From: Gemmatimonadota bacterium
Lineage (GTDB): Bacteria; Gemmatimonadota; Gemmatimonadetes; Longimicrobiales; Gaopeijiaceae
Length of the DNA: 64,000 nucleotides
Direction: 5' to 3'
NCBI GenBank assembly: GCA_030428885.1
Contig: JAUIEJ010000007.1
Coordinates: forward strand, 303,467-367,466
Below are positions 47,001-55,419 of the stretch, one piece after another. The notes beneath the pieces were generated by a model. That model saw nothing but the letters and a program-made list of their open reading frames with translations, was not told the origin of the DNA and did no database searches. The first letter of the stretch is position 1. Every line of letters begins with the position of its first letter. A program made the position numbers and the translations under genes.

Positions 47001-47418
47001 TTCCCCGCACCGTACCCGTGAGGTCGGGCCGCTCGGGCCCCACCATGAAGCGATACCCGTGCTGAGCCTCGAGGCCCGTCACCACGCAGGTGACCGGGGC
47101 GCCGATGGCCGTACCCCGCACGGGGTAGCCACAGGCGCCCTCGCGGACGACGGAGCCCTGTTCCCAACCCGCCGCGCCTTCGAGCATGCGGATCTGGTAC
47201 TGGGCCGGTGCGCCCATGCCGTCCTGGACCTCGGTCCACGACAGTTCGACGGCACGATGACTGAGCGCCCGGGCCGAGAGATCGGTCACGGGCGCAGGAT
47301 AGACTTCCTGAAATCGATCCCCTGGATCGAGGCTGGTCGGTTGTGGGGTGGTGCTGGAGTCGCTGCAGGCCGCAGCGAGAAATACGGCGAGAAACAACGC
47401 GTGGTGCGGGGTGCGCAT
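44089..47418 (-). CDS. Large Ig/FnIII surface lipoprotein with C-terminal lectin/lyase-like domain (copy B)
   Basis: 1109 residues from the ATG at 47418 (a GTG 12 bp upstream is possible). The lipobox LAAACSDS lies near residue 18. The order is three FnIII-like modules (VTDLSARALSHRAVELSWTE, VTDLSVGSAGESWLTLSW, IDDVRVVSTGETSMTVEF) alternating with Big1/Big2 Ig domains, a PPPPPPA linker, and the same C-terminal ~230-residue domain as copy A (WYEQNWNFSS to KVYTADPGW). Over 88 aligned residues starting REVWVEF the copies differ at 13 positions by my count, while the Ig parts are much less alike. Both may bind or cut the same polysaccharide at the surface. The two genes point toward each other with the ligase pair between them. 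Confidence 0.85.
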   Translation of the reverse strand: MRTPHHALFLAVFLAAACSDSSTTPQPTSLDPGDRFQEVYPAPVTDLSARALSHRAVELSWTEVQDGMGAPAQYQIRMLEGAAGWEQGSVVREGACGYPVRGTAIGAPVTCVVTGLEAQHGYRFMVGPERPDLTGTVRGTPSTAAHTTTRDEPIVAVPAYAEIVSGLNHTGTVGQAIQTQVEVLLKDSVGLPLPGVHVVWASGQGGGTTAGPVSVSDESGMARTVWTLGPQAGPQSLGVRVEGHDEMLVLADAEAGPVEQLRFSVDTVTLAVGAEQRLVVQGWDEYGNPVEDLPLEWQTSDRRVADVSGLGLVRTEGRGWVRIRAWIKDKWRKRKTQDSTTVVVEGDPVRVTDLSVGSAGESWLTLSWTEVDDGTGEPARYETRLGVSGASWDQAQPVTSGTCASPLNGSAVGAHRSCTVDGLADGTTFSVHVRAFREKGAERIYAASTSAEGTTLEKPTVPAGVAPESGANQAGVVGTPLPAPVVVRVLDAEGVPVAGANVSFVPSDGGSVSATSMTTDGEGRAQVSWTLGSRVGSQSLMTTVDDPAPGPGPMAMYSVAPVSIPATANAGPATTLSVTPASLTLDPGGTATFTLQAFDAFGNPTSSAGVVWTSSDPSVASVSGSGGVAAVSAGQATVQAVVEGATVSAPVTVQAPDAPPPSTDPGTIDDVRVVSTGETSMTVEFTQVDDGTGGPALTQIRYALSPMGWGWGSATVLADGACASPMTGGTVGSTRRCEIDGLLPGTSYDVQMVAWRIENGSNVYSELSTIATGATTTVATPTTPTVDRVVTSPSSVTLDQGQTYPLVAVAYDAADNVLSSPITWSSSNASVASVSEGGTVTAHAAGTALLIASALCCSEADTTLVTVRAGQNPPPPPPASGSAWYEQNWNFSSVQEMLADPQLSDASNGGGSLSMLNNVTGAPGGFTNAVRIQFKANWGREPQVGVDVSFPDAARDQPREVWVEFHARWSTDWVTNGPYAGNPDHKFFFLFDQQPSGTRRWESHVGHFGDGIGTFIAGAGHTQPFAPNIQALWDGQWHRFRYHAKMDSNGVWELEIDGQKFTWPGGNADWGAQYYFNSLALSRNLNRGTDHDMTLDFGPLKVYTADPGW

Positions 47419-47844
47419 GAGGTCGCTCACTGGCTGGACCCGGGGAGCCGGCGCCCCCTCGGATCATGGTCCGTGGTGTTGCTGGCGGCCCGGCGAACAG
47501 TCCGCACCGTGGGCGGAGGGAGTCCCGTGGCTCTGCGTCACCGCCTTTCGACGGCTTTGCTCTTTTCAGCGACCGTTGTGATGTGGCCCCGGGGAGGCGC
47601 AGGATGCGTGCCTGCGCTCCACGGAGTGCAAGAACACTTTAAGTGCCTGCGAAACAATCACTTGTGGGATTTGGTACCTCAAAGAAACCTTTCGTTGCCG
47701 CAGGGCGCGGCGAAAAGTTGTTCGAAAGGGGGAACCGATTGCCGTGGCGTCGCCGCTGCGCTCGCGTGGCCGGGCCTCAGGGTCTGGCCCTTTGCCCCCC
47801 GGTGAGACAGCTTGTTGGGTTCCCTATCCCTCCAAGTGGACCCG
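47419..47844. promoter_or_regulatory. 426-bp divergent intergenic region with palindromes
   Basis: No gene is seen. This gap between copy B (minus) and a glycosyltransferase (plus) must hold promoters for both. It contains a hairpin GCGCAGG/CCTGCGC (47597-47603 with 47611-47617), a perfect palindrome CACTTTAAGTG (47635-47645) and a relatively AT-rich stretch at about 47630-47730, the likeliest promoter zone. I could not fix -35/-10 boxes with confidence. Confidence 0.5.
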
Positions 47845-49068
47845 ATGGCCCAGATCCTCGTCCTGGCGAATGAGATTCCCCTGCCGATCCAGGCAACCGG
47901 AACGTCTCTGCGCCTGAACCCCGTTCTGCGGCATCTGGCCCGGGAACACGCCATTGATCTGGTGGCCATCTCAGACTCCCGCCCCGACCTCGACCGGCGG
48001 GTCGCGGAAGCCCAGGAGTTCTGTCGTTCGGTGACGGCCCTCCCCCGACCGCGGCTTCCAGGCGTGCGGCGCATCTCCCGGACGCTGAGGGGTATGGTGA
48101 ACCCCCAGCGGCCGCCGTGGGAGTTCATCGACCCCTTCAGCAAGGAGCTGGTGGACGCTCTAGTGCCCACGCTGCGAGAAACCCGTCACGACGTGCTCCT
48201 GGCCGTGAACGAGGTCCTGGACGTGGCCTGTCAGCTGCGGATCCGCAACGTCATGCCGCCTCGGTTCGTCGTGGACTGGATCGACGCCCCGTCCCTGGTC
48301 CACGAACGGCGATCGGAGATGATGTCCCGTGTGCGGGCCCACTTCGTGCGCCGCCGCACGGCCCGGCTCGTGGAGTGGCAGAAGCAGATCAACGCCCAGG
48401 CCCACGCGGCGATCTACATCGCCGATGCCGATCGCACCCACGCGGGCGCCGGAGCGAACCCCGCGGTTCACGTCATTCCAAACGGCGTGCTGACCCTCGA
48501 CCAGCCCGTGACTCGACCGGACGATCATCCCCCCACCATCGGGTTCCTGGGTAACATGGCCTACGGGCCGAATGTCCATGCAGCCCTCCGGCTGCATTCC
48601 GGAGTATTCCTGCCCCTGGTGGCCACCCACCCCGATCTACGGCTGAAGATCATCGGTCGGGATCCCGATCCGGCGGTGCGGGCCCTGGTCTCGGATCGGG
48701 TCGAGGTTACCGGCGAGGTGGAATCGATCTGGCCCCACCTCGCCGAGGTGGACGTCGTCGTGCTTCCCATGGAATTCGGAGGGGGACTCCAGAACAAGGT
48801 CCTGGAAGCGGCGGAAGCCGGCTGCGCCGTGGTGGTCACCCGCGTGGGCGCTGCGGGATTGGGACCCGAGGGGCGCGACGCCCTGATCATCGAGGACTCC
48901 GACGAGGGCATGATCCGATCGGTGTCCCGGCTCCTGGACGACCCCGGTGTGCTGGCGGAAGCCCAGGCGCGAGCGACGGCGATCCAGGACATGTTCGATT
49001 GGGAACACATCCTGCCGCGGTACGCAGAGGTCGTCCTGGGGGAAGACTACTCCCCCCCGGGTGCCTGA
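47845..49068 (+). CDS. Glycosyltransferase (GT4-like)
   Basis: 407 residues from the ATG at 47845; an ATG-less extension is open upstream to 47812, but MAQILVLANEIPLPIQATGTSLR is the natural N-terminus. GT-B fold: AAIYIADADRTHAGA and VHVIPNGVLTLDQ close the first half. TIGFLGNMAYGPNVHAAL, LKIIGRDPDPAVRAL and VVVLPMEFGGGLQNKVLEAAEAGCAVVV form the donor-binding half. It is related in layout to the 36857 gene (PNGV, FLGNM/FVGTL, GGG-KVLEA). Probably adds a sugar during surface-glycan assembly. The last 22 bp overlap the end of the lipoprotein gene on the opposite strand. Confidence 0.87.
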   Translation: MAQILVLANEIPLPIQATGTSLRLNPVLRHLAREHAIDLVAISDSRPDLDRRVAEAQEFCRSVTALPRPRLPGVRRISRTLRGMVNPQRPPWEFIDPFSKELVDALVPTLRETRHDVLLAVNEVLDVACQLRIRNVMPPRFVVDWIDAPSLVHERRSEMMSRVRAHFVRRRTARLVEWQKQINAQAHAAIYIADADRTHAGAGANPAVHVIPNGVLTLDQPVTRPDDHPPTIGFLGNMAYGPNVHAALRLHSGVFLPLVATHPDLRLKIIGRDPDPAVRALVSDRVEVTGEVESIWPHLAEVDVVVLPMEFGGGLQNKVLEAAEAGCAVVVTRVGAAGLGPEGRDALIIEDSDEGMIRSVSRLLDDPGVLAEAQARATAIQDMFDWEHILPRYAEVVLGEDYSPPGA

Positions 49069-50039
49069 CCGAACTCCACGTCCCCGCCTCCACGGGGCAC
49101 CATCCTCCAGGTCCCGCTCACGTCGGGATCGGGCACCAGCAGGCCGGCGATCCCGACGACCGGCGTCCCGGGGACGATGGTCTGGCCGAACCCGTTCTGG
49201 GTGAGGAGGAGCGCCCGGAAGGACTCCGTGCCGTCGTCGATGGTGAGGAGCGTGCCGGAGAAGGGAATGGTGGCGGCGTCGGTGACGGTGGCGTTCTGGA
49301 CCACGACGAAGCGTGCGTCCAGCGCCCCGCCGTCGGCCGTGCGCGCTTCGGCGGCGGTCACCTCGAGAGGAAGCACGGCCCGCACCTGGTTGGCCAGGAC
49401 GATGACCCGGCCGTCGACGAGGAAGCGGGCGGCGCCCGTGCCCGAGGTGCGGCCCAGTACGCGAAGGCTGTCGCCGGCGGTTCCGGCCACGGCCGCCGGG
49501 AAGGTCACCCGAACGGCGGAGCCGTCTCCCGCCAGGAGGTGAATGGCCCGGTCCCCGGAGTCGCCACGAGCGTTGAGGGCCAGACCCTCCACCCACACCC
49601 GCCGGCCCTCCGGGAGCCCGCGGGCTTCGGCGATCGACGCGTCGGGGGGCGTGACGCCCACGGCGATCCCGAGGGCGTCGTTGGGTGCGAGGGTCACCCG
49701 GGTCGTGTCGATTTCGCTCAGCACGAGGGAATCACCCAGGAACGCCGGATCGACCCTCAGGTCGTACGTCCCCACGGGAATCTGATCGAGGGTGACGATC
49801 CCGGTGGAGTCGGTGACGCCTTCCACCACTGCCGTCCCGGATCCCGGGAGCGTGACCTGGAACCGGAGACCCGACGCGGCCTGGTCGTTGCCGGTTGGCC
49901 CAGGTTGCCCGTCGTAGTCATAGAAGGCTCCCACGGTGATGGAGGCCTCGGACGTGGGCACGGGCCCGAAGGGCTGATCCCGGTCGCAGGCCGTGAGGGC
50001 CGCGATCGAGCCCAGCAGGACCAACGTGGGGGTCCTCAT
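49047..50039 (-). CDS. Lipoprotein with carboxypeptidase-regulatory-like and OB-like domains
   Basis: 330 residues from the ATG at 50039. The lipobox LTAC lies near residue 18. The first part (about 30-115) is a transthyretin-like beta sandwich (SGLRFQVTLPGSG, GVTDSTGIVTLDQIPVGTYDLRV). The rest looks like two OB-fold-type domains, RRVWVEGLALN...RVLGRTSG and ARFVVVQNATV...LLTIDDGTESFRALLL, as in DUF5689-like surface proteins. No catalytic motif. The start overlaps the stop of the TonB receptor gene (ATGA), so it is probably its surface partner, in a SusC/SusD-like arrangement but without a SusD fold. Confidence 0.7.
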   Translation of the reverse strand: MRTPTLVLLGSIAALTACDRDQPFGPVPTSEASITVGAFYDYDGQPGPTGNDQAASGLRFQVTLPGSGTAVVEGVTDSTGIVTLDQIPVGTYDLRVDPAFLGDSLVLSEIDTTRVTLAPNDALGIAVGVTPPDASIAEARGLPEGRRVWVEGLALNARGDSGDRAIHLLAGDGSAVRVTFPAAVAGTAGDSLRVLGRTSGTGAARFLVDGRVIVLANQVRAVLPLEVTAAEARTADGGALDARFVVVQNATVTDAATIPFSGTLLTIDDGTESFRALLLTQNGFGQTIVPGTPVVGIAGLLVPDPDVSGTWRMVPRGGGDVEFGQAPGGE

Positions 50040-52951
50040 CGTCCGACCCTCAGACCCACGCGGATCATTCGCCCCGCCGATCGATCGGCCAGGCCGGACC
50101 CGAAGCCCGGGTTGGTATCGAAGGGCAGGGTCGTGGACGTTCCGACCGACGTCAGCGCCGATCCCGCGCGGACGTCCAGGAGAGCCGTATCGATCAATTC
50201 GATCTCCTGATCGAGAACGTTGAAGGCGTCGACGAAGAGCCCGATCCCCGGGCCCGGCAGTCCGATCTCGAGCCGGAGATCCAGGGTCTGGACATCGGCT
50301 CGACGGCATCCGTTGCGGCTGGCGAACACGCCGCGATCGCCATCGAGGCAGTCCCAGTCGGGGTGGGCGGCGGCGGCCGCGTCGCTGACGAAGGCGGGAG
50401 CGTTGCCCACCACGCCGTCGAGGTTGGCGTCCACCCCCGGGGCGTAGCCCGGCGTGAACGGGGTTCCAGACCAGAAGCGGTACACGGCGGAGAGGCGGCT
50501 ACCTTCGCCCACGGGGAGGGGCACCGCCACGGTGCCCGTGACCCGATGGGGCCGGTCCAGATCCGAGACGCCCTCCGTGGGGTCATCGGCAGCCCCTGCC
50601 TCCAGGGGCACACCAGCCAGGGGTCCCTGGGACCCGAGCCCCGGGACGTTGTCTTCGGTGCGGGACCAGGTGTACTCGCCGGAGAAACGCACGCCTCCGG
50701 ACACCGCGTAAGCCAAGCGCGCCGTGATTCCGAGATACTCGGACCACCCACCCTGATCGAGTTCCCACACCGGCCCGAACGAGGCGAACCGGCTCAGAGT
50801 CCCGGGATCGGCGCCGAGCCAGCTTCCCACCTTCCAGGGTTGTGCCCAGAGGGAGCGCCCGTTCTGATCCGTGCCGTGGGGGGTCACGGTGCGGTTCAGA
50901 TTCCGCCTCCGCGTGAGGCCTTCGGTGAACCGGACCACCCCGCCCACGCCGAACTCGACAGCCCCGGCGGAGCGCTGAACTCCCGCGGAAAGACGAAGGG
51001 TCGCCGGAGCGCTGGGGTCGTCCACGAGGTAGGCGTACCCGGGATCGATGGAAGGCGGGGTGATCGCCGTGAGGGGCGCCTCCGGCCAGGCCGGGAAACT
51101 CCCCGTACTCCCGTACACGTCCGAATCTCGGGAATTCCGTACCTCCAACAGGAGCGACGGATCGAAGGCGTGGCTCTCGTATGCCGCACCCAGGGTCAGT
51201 TGTGTCCCGCTGTTGCTCCAGGTCAGGTCCACGAACCCCGAAGGAGCGCTCACCTGCTCCTCCAGCGAAGGGGCGGTGAGGCCCGACGCGGCGAACCAGC
51301 TCGACGTCGGCAGGATGTCCAGCAGGGGCACCCATTCGCTGTCGAACCCGGCGCCGTAGCGGAGCTGCAGCCCCGAACCGGCGGCCCAGGTGTCCTCGGC
51401 GAAGATCCCGAACCGGGGGACCGTCGCGCTGACCTCTCCGCGGTAGCGCCGGGCCACGAAGGCGCCGCTCCAGCTGCCGTCCACCGCGCCGGTCCCCACG
51501 GCCGTGCGGATCCACGGGTCCCGACCCAGATCCTGGGAGTGGGACGCGAACCCGCCGCGAAGTCCGACGTAGATGCTGTGCGTGCCCCGGCGGGCCTGCA
51601 ACGCCGCCGTCAGATCGCCGTCGAGCCGGGACGCCGACTCGGCCTCCAGCGGTCCGGGGCCGCCCCGGAGTCCCGTGGAGGCGTCGAGGAACGTGGGGCT
51701 GCCCGCCTCGAACGGAAGATCGGCGCCGGCCGCGGCCGCCGACGTCCAGGCAGACCGTCCCACGCCGAGGCGCACCTCCAGGAGTTCCCGCCGGCCGACC
51801 ACCGCCAGGAATCCGCCGCCCACCAGGAAGTCGGTGCGCTCGCCCGTGTCGACCAGGCCCCACGCCGACCCCGTCAGGTCCACGGCGGCGGGCTGCACGG
51901 CGAACCGGGCCGTGCCCCACAGGCTTCCGGCGGCCCCGAAGGTGTGATCGAGGCGAGCGAAGGCCGACAGCCCCCGCCGCCGCTCCACGTACGGCGCCCG
52001 CACGCCCTCCACGCCGCCGTCGGCGCCGGGAAGCAGCCCCGCCCGGGGCCGCTCCACCTGCCAGACGTCCGCCGCCACCACGATGGCCGTGGTGTCCGGG
52101 GAGGGAACCAGGGTGGCCATGGCACCGGCCTGGATCGAGCGGGTCGACGGCGCATCATCCGGATCGGCAGTGCTCTGACGGAGCGGGCCCGCCGCGCCGG
52201 CGGCGTCCACCTCGACCGCGGCCCCCGTGCCCCGGACCGAGTGGACGCCGATGCGTCCGCCGGCCCCGGACGGGAGCGCCCGCCCCGCACCGGCGACGCC
52301 GACCTGGGCCGCCGCCACCGTTCGGGACGTGACCAGGCCCAGCCCCCGGTCCAGCGAGCGGAGGCCCAGGGGCCGCACGGGCCGGAAGGGGAGTCCGTCG
52401 ATGAACAGGGCCGTGTTGGCCCCCGGGAGTCCCGCGAGACCCAGGCCCTCGTCGGTGAGGGTCGAGAGGCGGGTCCATCCATCCAGGGTCGGCGCCTCGG
52501 CGGGCGCGGCCCGGAAGTCGGCGGCGTCGATCCACCGCTCCGACACGCCTCCCCCCGATGCCGCGGCAGGCGCCGCCACGGTGTCCACGCCGGACGCGCC
52601 CGAACCCAGCACGATCTGCAGCCGGGTGGCGACCCCCGGCCGCAGGGCCACGCCCGGAACCAGCTGGGGGCGGAACCCCAGGGCCTCGACCCGGACAGAG
52701 TAGACCCCGAGGCCCACGCCCCGGAGGGCGAAGGTGCCGTCGAGGAGGCCGGTGAACGAGCGGATCGCCTCGCCGTCGGCGTCGAGCACCGTGATCACCG
52801 GGCGCTGGATCGGTTCGCCGAGAGCGGAGCGCACCGTGCCCGAGAGCTCGGCTTCGGTGGGCGTCTGGGCGCGCAGCGCCTCCGCCGGGATCCCGAAGGA
52901 ACCGGCGAGGATCAGGGCGAGGAGAGATCGCCGAAGAAGGGGGTGGAGCAT
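50036..52951 (-). CDS. TonB-dependent receptor with carboxypeptidase-regulatory-like N-terminal domain
   Basis: 971 residues from the ATG at 52951. The signal peptide ends near ALRAQTPTEAE. Residues about 32-115 are the transthyretin-like extension common in SusC-type receptors (LSGTVRSALGEPIQRPVITVLD, GLGVYSVRVEALGF). The plug region (about 125-235) is weakly conserved, with ALFIDGLPFRPVRPLGLRSLDRG. A long barrel follows, with extracellular loops bearing YAPGVDANLDGVVGNAPAF, and ends FGSGLADRSAGRMIRVGLRVGR. A large-substrate outer-membrane importer is likely. It is translated together with the lipoprotein at 49047-50039. Confidence 0.85.
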   Translation of the reverse strand: MLHPLLRRSLLALILAGSFGIPAEALRAQTPTEAELSGTVRSALGEPIQRPVITVLDADGEAIRSFTGLLDGTFALRGVGLGVYSVRVEALGFRPQLVPGVALRPGVATRLQIVLGSGASGVDTVAAPAAASGGGVSERWIDAADFRAAPAEAPTLDGWTRLSTLTDEGLGLAGLPGANTALFIDGLPFRPVRPLGLRSLDRGLGLVTSRTVAAAQVGVAGAGRALPSGAGGRIGVHSVRGTGAAVEVDAAGAAGPLRQSTADPDDAPSTRSIQAGAMATLVPSPDTTAIVVAADVWQVERPRAGLLPGADGGVEGVRAPYVERRRGLSAFARLDHTFGAAGSLWGTARFAVQPAAVDLTGSAWGLVDTGERTDFLVGGGFLAVVGRRELLEVRLGVGRSAWTSAAAAGADLPFEAGSPTFLDASTGLRGGPGPLEAESASRLDGDLTAALQARRGTHSIYVGLRGGFASHSQDLGRDPWIRTAVGTGAVDGSWSGAFVARRYRGEVSATVPRFGIFAEDTWAAGSGLQLRYGAGFDSEWVPLLDILPTSSWFAASGLTAPSLEEQVSAPSGFVDLTWSNSGTQLTLGAAYESHAFDPSLLLEVRNSRDSDVYGSTGSFPAWPEAPLTAITPPSIDPGYAYLVDDPSAPATLRLSAGVQRSAGAVEFGVGGVVRFTEGLTRRRNLNRTVTPHGTDQNGRSLWAQPWKVGSWLGADPGTLSRFASFGPVWELDQGGWSEYLGITARLAYAVSGGVRFSGEYTWSRTEDNVPGLGSQGPLAGVPLEAGAADDPTEGVSDLDRPHRVTGTVAVPLPVGEGSRLSAVYRFWSGTPFTPGYAPGVDANLDGVVGNAPAFVSDAAAAAHPDWDCLDGDRGVFASRNGCRRADVQTLDLRLEIGLPGPGIGLFVDAFNVLDQEIELIDTALLDVRAGSALTSVGTSTTLPFDTNPGFGSGLADRSAGRMIRVGLRVGR

Positions 52952-53028
52952 GCCTCGAACCGGGCGGGAAGGGTGCGGAGTAGGGCTACGTTCAAGGTAC
53001 ACCGGTACCTGCGGGGTCGCCAACCGAT

Positions 53029-54150
53029 TCAGGATCGGGGGACTCCCCGTCGCCGGGCCCACCGCGCCGCCGCGACTCCGGCGACGAGCCCCAGGGCGAG
53101 AGCCGGCAGCGACAGGGCCGCCAGGGGAGTGACGGCGGGAAGCACGCCGGCTCCCAGCCCCAACCCGGCCAGGGCGCCCCAGGCCGTGCGGGGCGGGCCC
53201 GCCACGAGGATCACGGCCGCGAGCAACGCGACCCCCAGGGCCGATGCGACGGTCCAGGGAAGGGGCACCCGGAGGTCGCGCCGGAGGTAGCGCCAACCCT
53301 CCAGCGGTCCGGGCCCCAGGCCACACGCCCGGCCCCCGGCGGTCTCCACGCAGAACCCTTCCCGCTCCGCCGTGACCCGCACCGTCGCGGTGTCCCCCGG
53401 GGAGAGGCCCTGGAGCCCGTCGTAGAGCACCATGGACGGCTCGGCGAAGCGGAGGCTTCCGCCGCGGGAGCGGAATCGCGCCAGCACGTCGTCGCCCCGC
53501 ACGCCCACGAACACCGCCTCTTCCCGATCCGCCGAGAAGATCGCGAACACCGGCGCCCACCCCCGGGGCGGGGTCCCCAGTCGAAACGTCACCGACAACT
53601 CATCCTTCTCGGCGAGGCGCGCCCGCACCTCGTCGGAGTCGGCCAGGGGTCCCGAGGCCACGGAGCCATCGCCCAGCCGGACCTCCACCACCTCGCCGTC
53701 GTAGGCTGCGAAGGACCCGAGCCGGGGTGTGTACTGCCCGTACAGCACGCCCGGAGGAGGAGCGGGCCACGACGCCCACGCCGTGAGGAGGAGCACCCCG
53801 GCTCCCGCCGCGGCCCAGACCCGCACCGGGGGGAGCCCCCGGGAGAGTCGCCGCCAGAGAAACCACCCCACCACCGCCCCCAGCCCGTTCACAACCACGT
53901 CGGCGAGGGTGGGATAGCGCCCCGGCAGGACGAACTGAACCGCCTCGATGAACGCCGACCCGCCGAACCCCAGGGCTGCCACCACCCCAGCCCCCAGACC
54001 CAGGATTCCCCCGAGCACCCCCAGGGGGAGGAAGAGCACGGTGTTGAGAACGGCGTCGGCCGACCCCAGGTGGCCGCAGGGAAAACAGAAGACCGGCGTG
54101 GGCGCGCCCCCGGCGGAGGGCGTGAGGGTGAGGAGGGCCACACCCGCCAC
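53029..54150 (-). CDS. VanZ family membrane protein with LamG-like C-terminal region
   Basis: 373 residues from a GTG at 54150. The true start may be a CTG about 21 codons upstream, giving a longer cytosolic lead (…RTRTTARRLLGAW) before helix 1. The first ~125 residues hold the VanZ core: membrane helices with FCFPCGHLGSADAVLNTVLFLPLGVLGG and GSAFIEAVQFVLPGRYPTLADVVVNGLG. The middle (about 150-290) is a soluble beta-rich region (FAAYDGEVVEVRLGDGS, VLYDGLQGLSPGDTATVRV), and three helices follow. The role of VanZ proteins is poorly defined (cell-envelope or glycopeptide tolerance). It is divergent from the next glycosyltransferase. Confidence 0.8.
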   Translation of the reverse strand: MAGVALLTLTPSAGGAPTPVFCFPCGHLGSADAVLNTVLFLPLGVLGGILGLGAGVVAALGFGGSAFIEAVQFVLPGRYPTLADVVVNGLGAVVGWFLWRRLSRGLPPVRVWAAAGAGVLLLTAWASWPAPPPGVLYGQYTPRLGSFAAYDGEVVEVRLGDGSVASGPLADSDEVRARLAEKDELSVTFRLGTPPRGWAPVFAIFSADREEAVFVGVRGDDVLARFRSRGGSLRFAEPSMVLYDGLQGLSPGDTATVRVTAEREGFCVETAGGRACGLGPGPLEGWRYLRRDLRVPLPWTVASALGVALLAAVILVAGPPRTAWGALAGLGLGAGVLPAVTPLAALSLPALALGLVAGVAAARWARRRGVPRS

Positions 54151-54312
54151 CCACGCCCCCAGGAGGCGTCGGGCGGTGGTGCGGGTCCGGGGACGAATCG
54201 ACGGTTCCGGGCCGGGCAGGGGTCACCTCCGGGGTGGACGGGGTTTCAGGACGATGGCCGCGCGGACAGATTCGGTCCAGCGCCCACCCCCGCCCCCCCA
54301 CCGAGAGGAACC

Positions 54313-55419
54313 GTGCATCCGGTCCTCCATGTGCTGGCCCCCGCCGACGTCGGCGGGATGGAATCCGTCGTCCGTCTCCTCACGGCGGAACTGGTCGCGG
54401 CGGGCACGCCCGTCCACGCCCACATCATCACCGTGCCGGGGCACGTGGCGCCTCTGGCGGCCGTGCTCGAGGCGTCGGGGGTCGGCGTGCACGTGACCGA
54501 GGTGCCCGGGCGGCAGTATGGACTCGAGAAGCAGCGGACCCGGGACCTCTGCTCCCGGCTGGGGATCCGGGTGGTGCATACCCACGGGTATCGCCCCGAC
54601 GTCATCGACGCCCCCGCGGTGCGGGCCGCGGGGCTTCCCGTGGTGTCCACCGTCCACGGCTTCACGGGCGGGGGATGGAAGAACGCCGTCTACGAATGGC
54701 TGCAGGTGCGCTCCCTGCGCCGCATGGACCGGGTCCTGGCCGTCTCGCGCCCGTTGGTGGACCTCCTCGCGCGGAAGGGCGTGCCCCCCGACGCCGTCCG
54801 CCTCGTACCCAACGCCTTCGCCCCCTCCGCCCCACCCCTCGACCGTCCTCGGGCCCGGGCGGCGCTGGGGCTGGTCGACGATGGTCCCACGGTGGGCTGG
54901 ATCGGCCGCATGAGTCGGGAGAAGGGGCCCGACGTGCTGGTGGCGGCAGCGCGGAGCGCCGGCGCCGCCGGACCCGCGTGGGTGGTGGTGGGCGACGGCC
55001 CGGAGCGGGCCGCGTGCGAAGCGGAGGTCGCGGGGGACTCCCTCCCGGTTCGTTTCGCCGGCATGATTCCCGACGCAGGCCGACTGGTTCGGGCCTTCGA
55101 CGCGGTGGCGCTCAGTTCCCGCACGGAGGGAACCCCCATCGTGGCCCTGGAGGCCATGGCCGCGGGCGTGCCCGTGGTCGCCACCGCGGTGGGGGGAGTT
55201 CCCGACCTGTTGGCCGACGGGGCCGGTGTTCTCGTGCCCTCCGAAGACCCCGACGCCCTGGCCCGGGCCGTGGCCGACCTGATGGCCGATCCGGCGGCGG
55301 CGGCCGCCGTGGTGGAGCGGGCGCACCACCGTCTCGACACCCGGTACGCGGTGCCCTCGTGGATCGAGGCGCACCAGGCGCTTTACGCCGAGGTGGCCTC
55401 GGACCGGTCCCCGGTCTGA
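54313..55419 (+). CDS. Family-4 glycosyltransferase
   Basis: 368 residues from a GTG at 54313, with GAGGAA 3 nt upstream. GT-B fold: VLHVLAPADVGGMESVVRLLTAEL at the start, STVHGFTGGGWKN, VSRPLVDLLARKG, VPNAFAP, then the second half with GWIGRMSREKGPDVLVAAA, WVVVGDGPERAACE and the acceptor/donor pattern SSRTEGTPIVALEAMAAGVPVVAT (E-x7-E). Likely a retaining transferase acting on a lipid-linked glycan in the cytosol. It is the last gene of the polysaccharide region. The final 37 bp overlap the end of hutF on the other strand. Confidence 0.9.
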   Translation: MHPVLHVLAPADVGGMESVVRLLTAELVAAGTPVHAHIITVPGHVAPLAAVLEASGVGVHVTEVPGRQYGLEKQRTRDLCSRLGIRVVHTHGYRPDVIDAPAVRAAGLPVVSTVHGFTGGGWKNAVYEWLQVRSLRRMDRVLAVSRPLVDLLARKGVPPDAVRLVPNAFAPSAPPLDRPRARAALGLVDDGPTVGWIGRMSREKGPDVLVAAARSAGAAGPAWVVVGDGPERAACEAEVAGDSLPVRFAGMIPDAGRLVRAFDAVALSSRTEGTPIVALEAMAAGVPVVATAVGGVPDLLADGAGVLVPSEDPDALARAVADLMADPAAAAAVVERAHHRLDTRYAVPSWIEAHQALYAEVASDRSPV

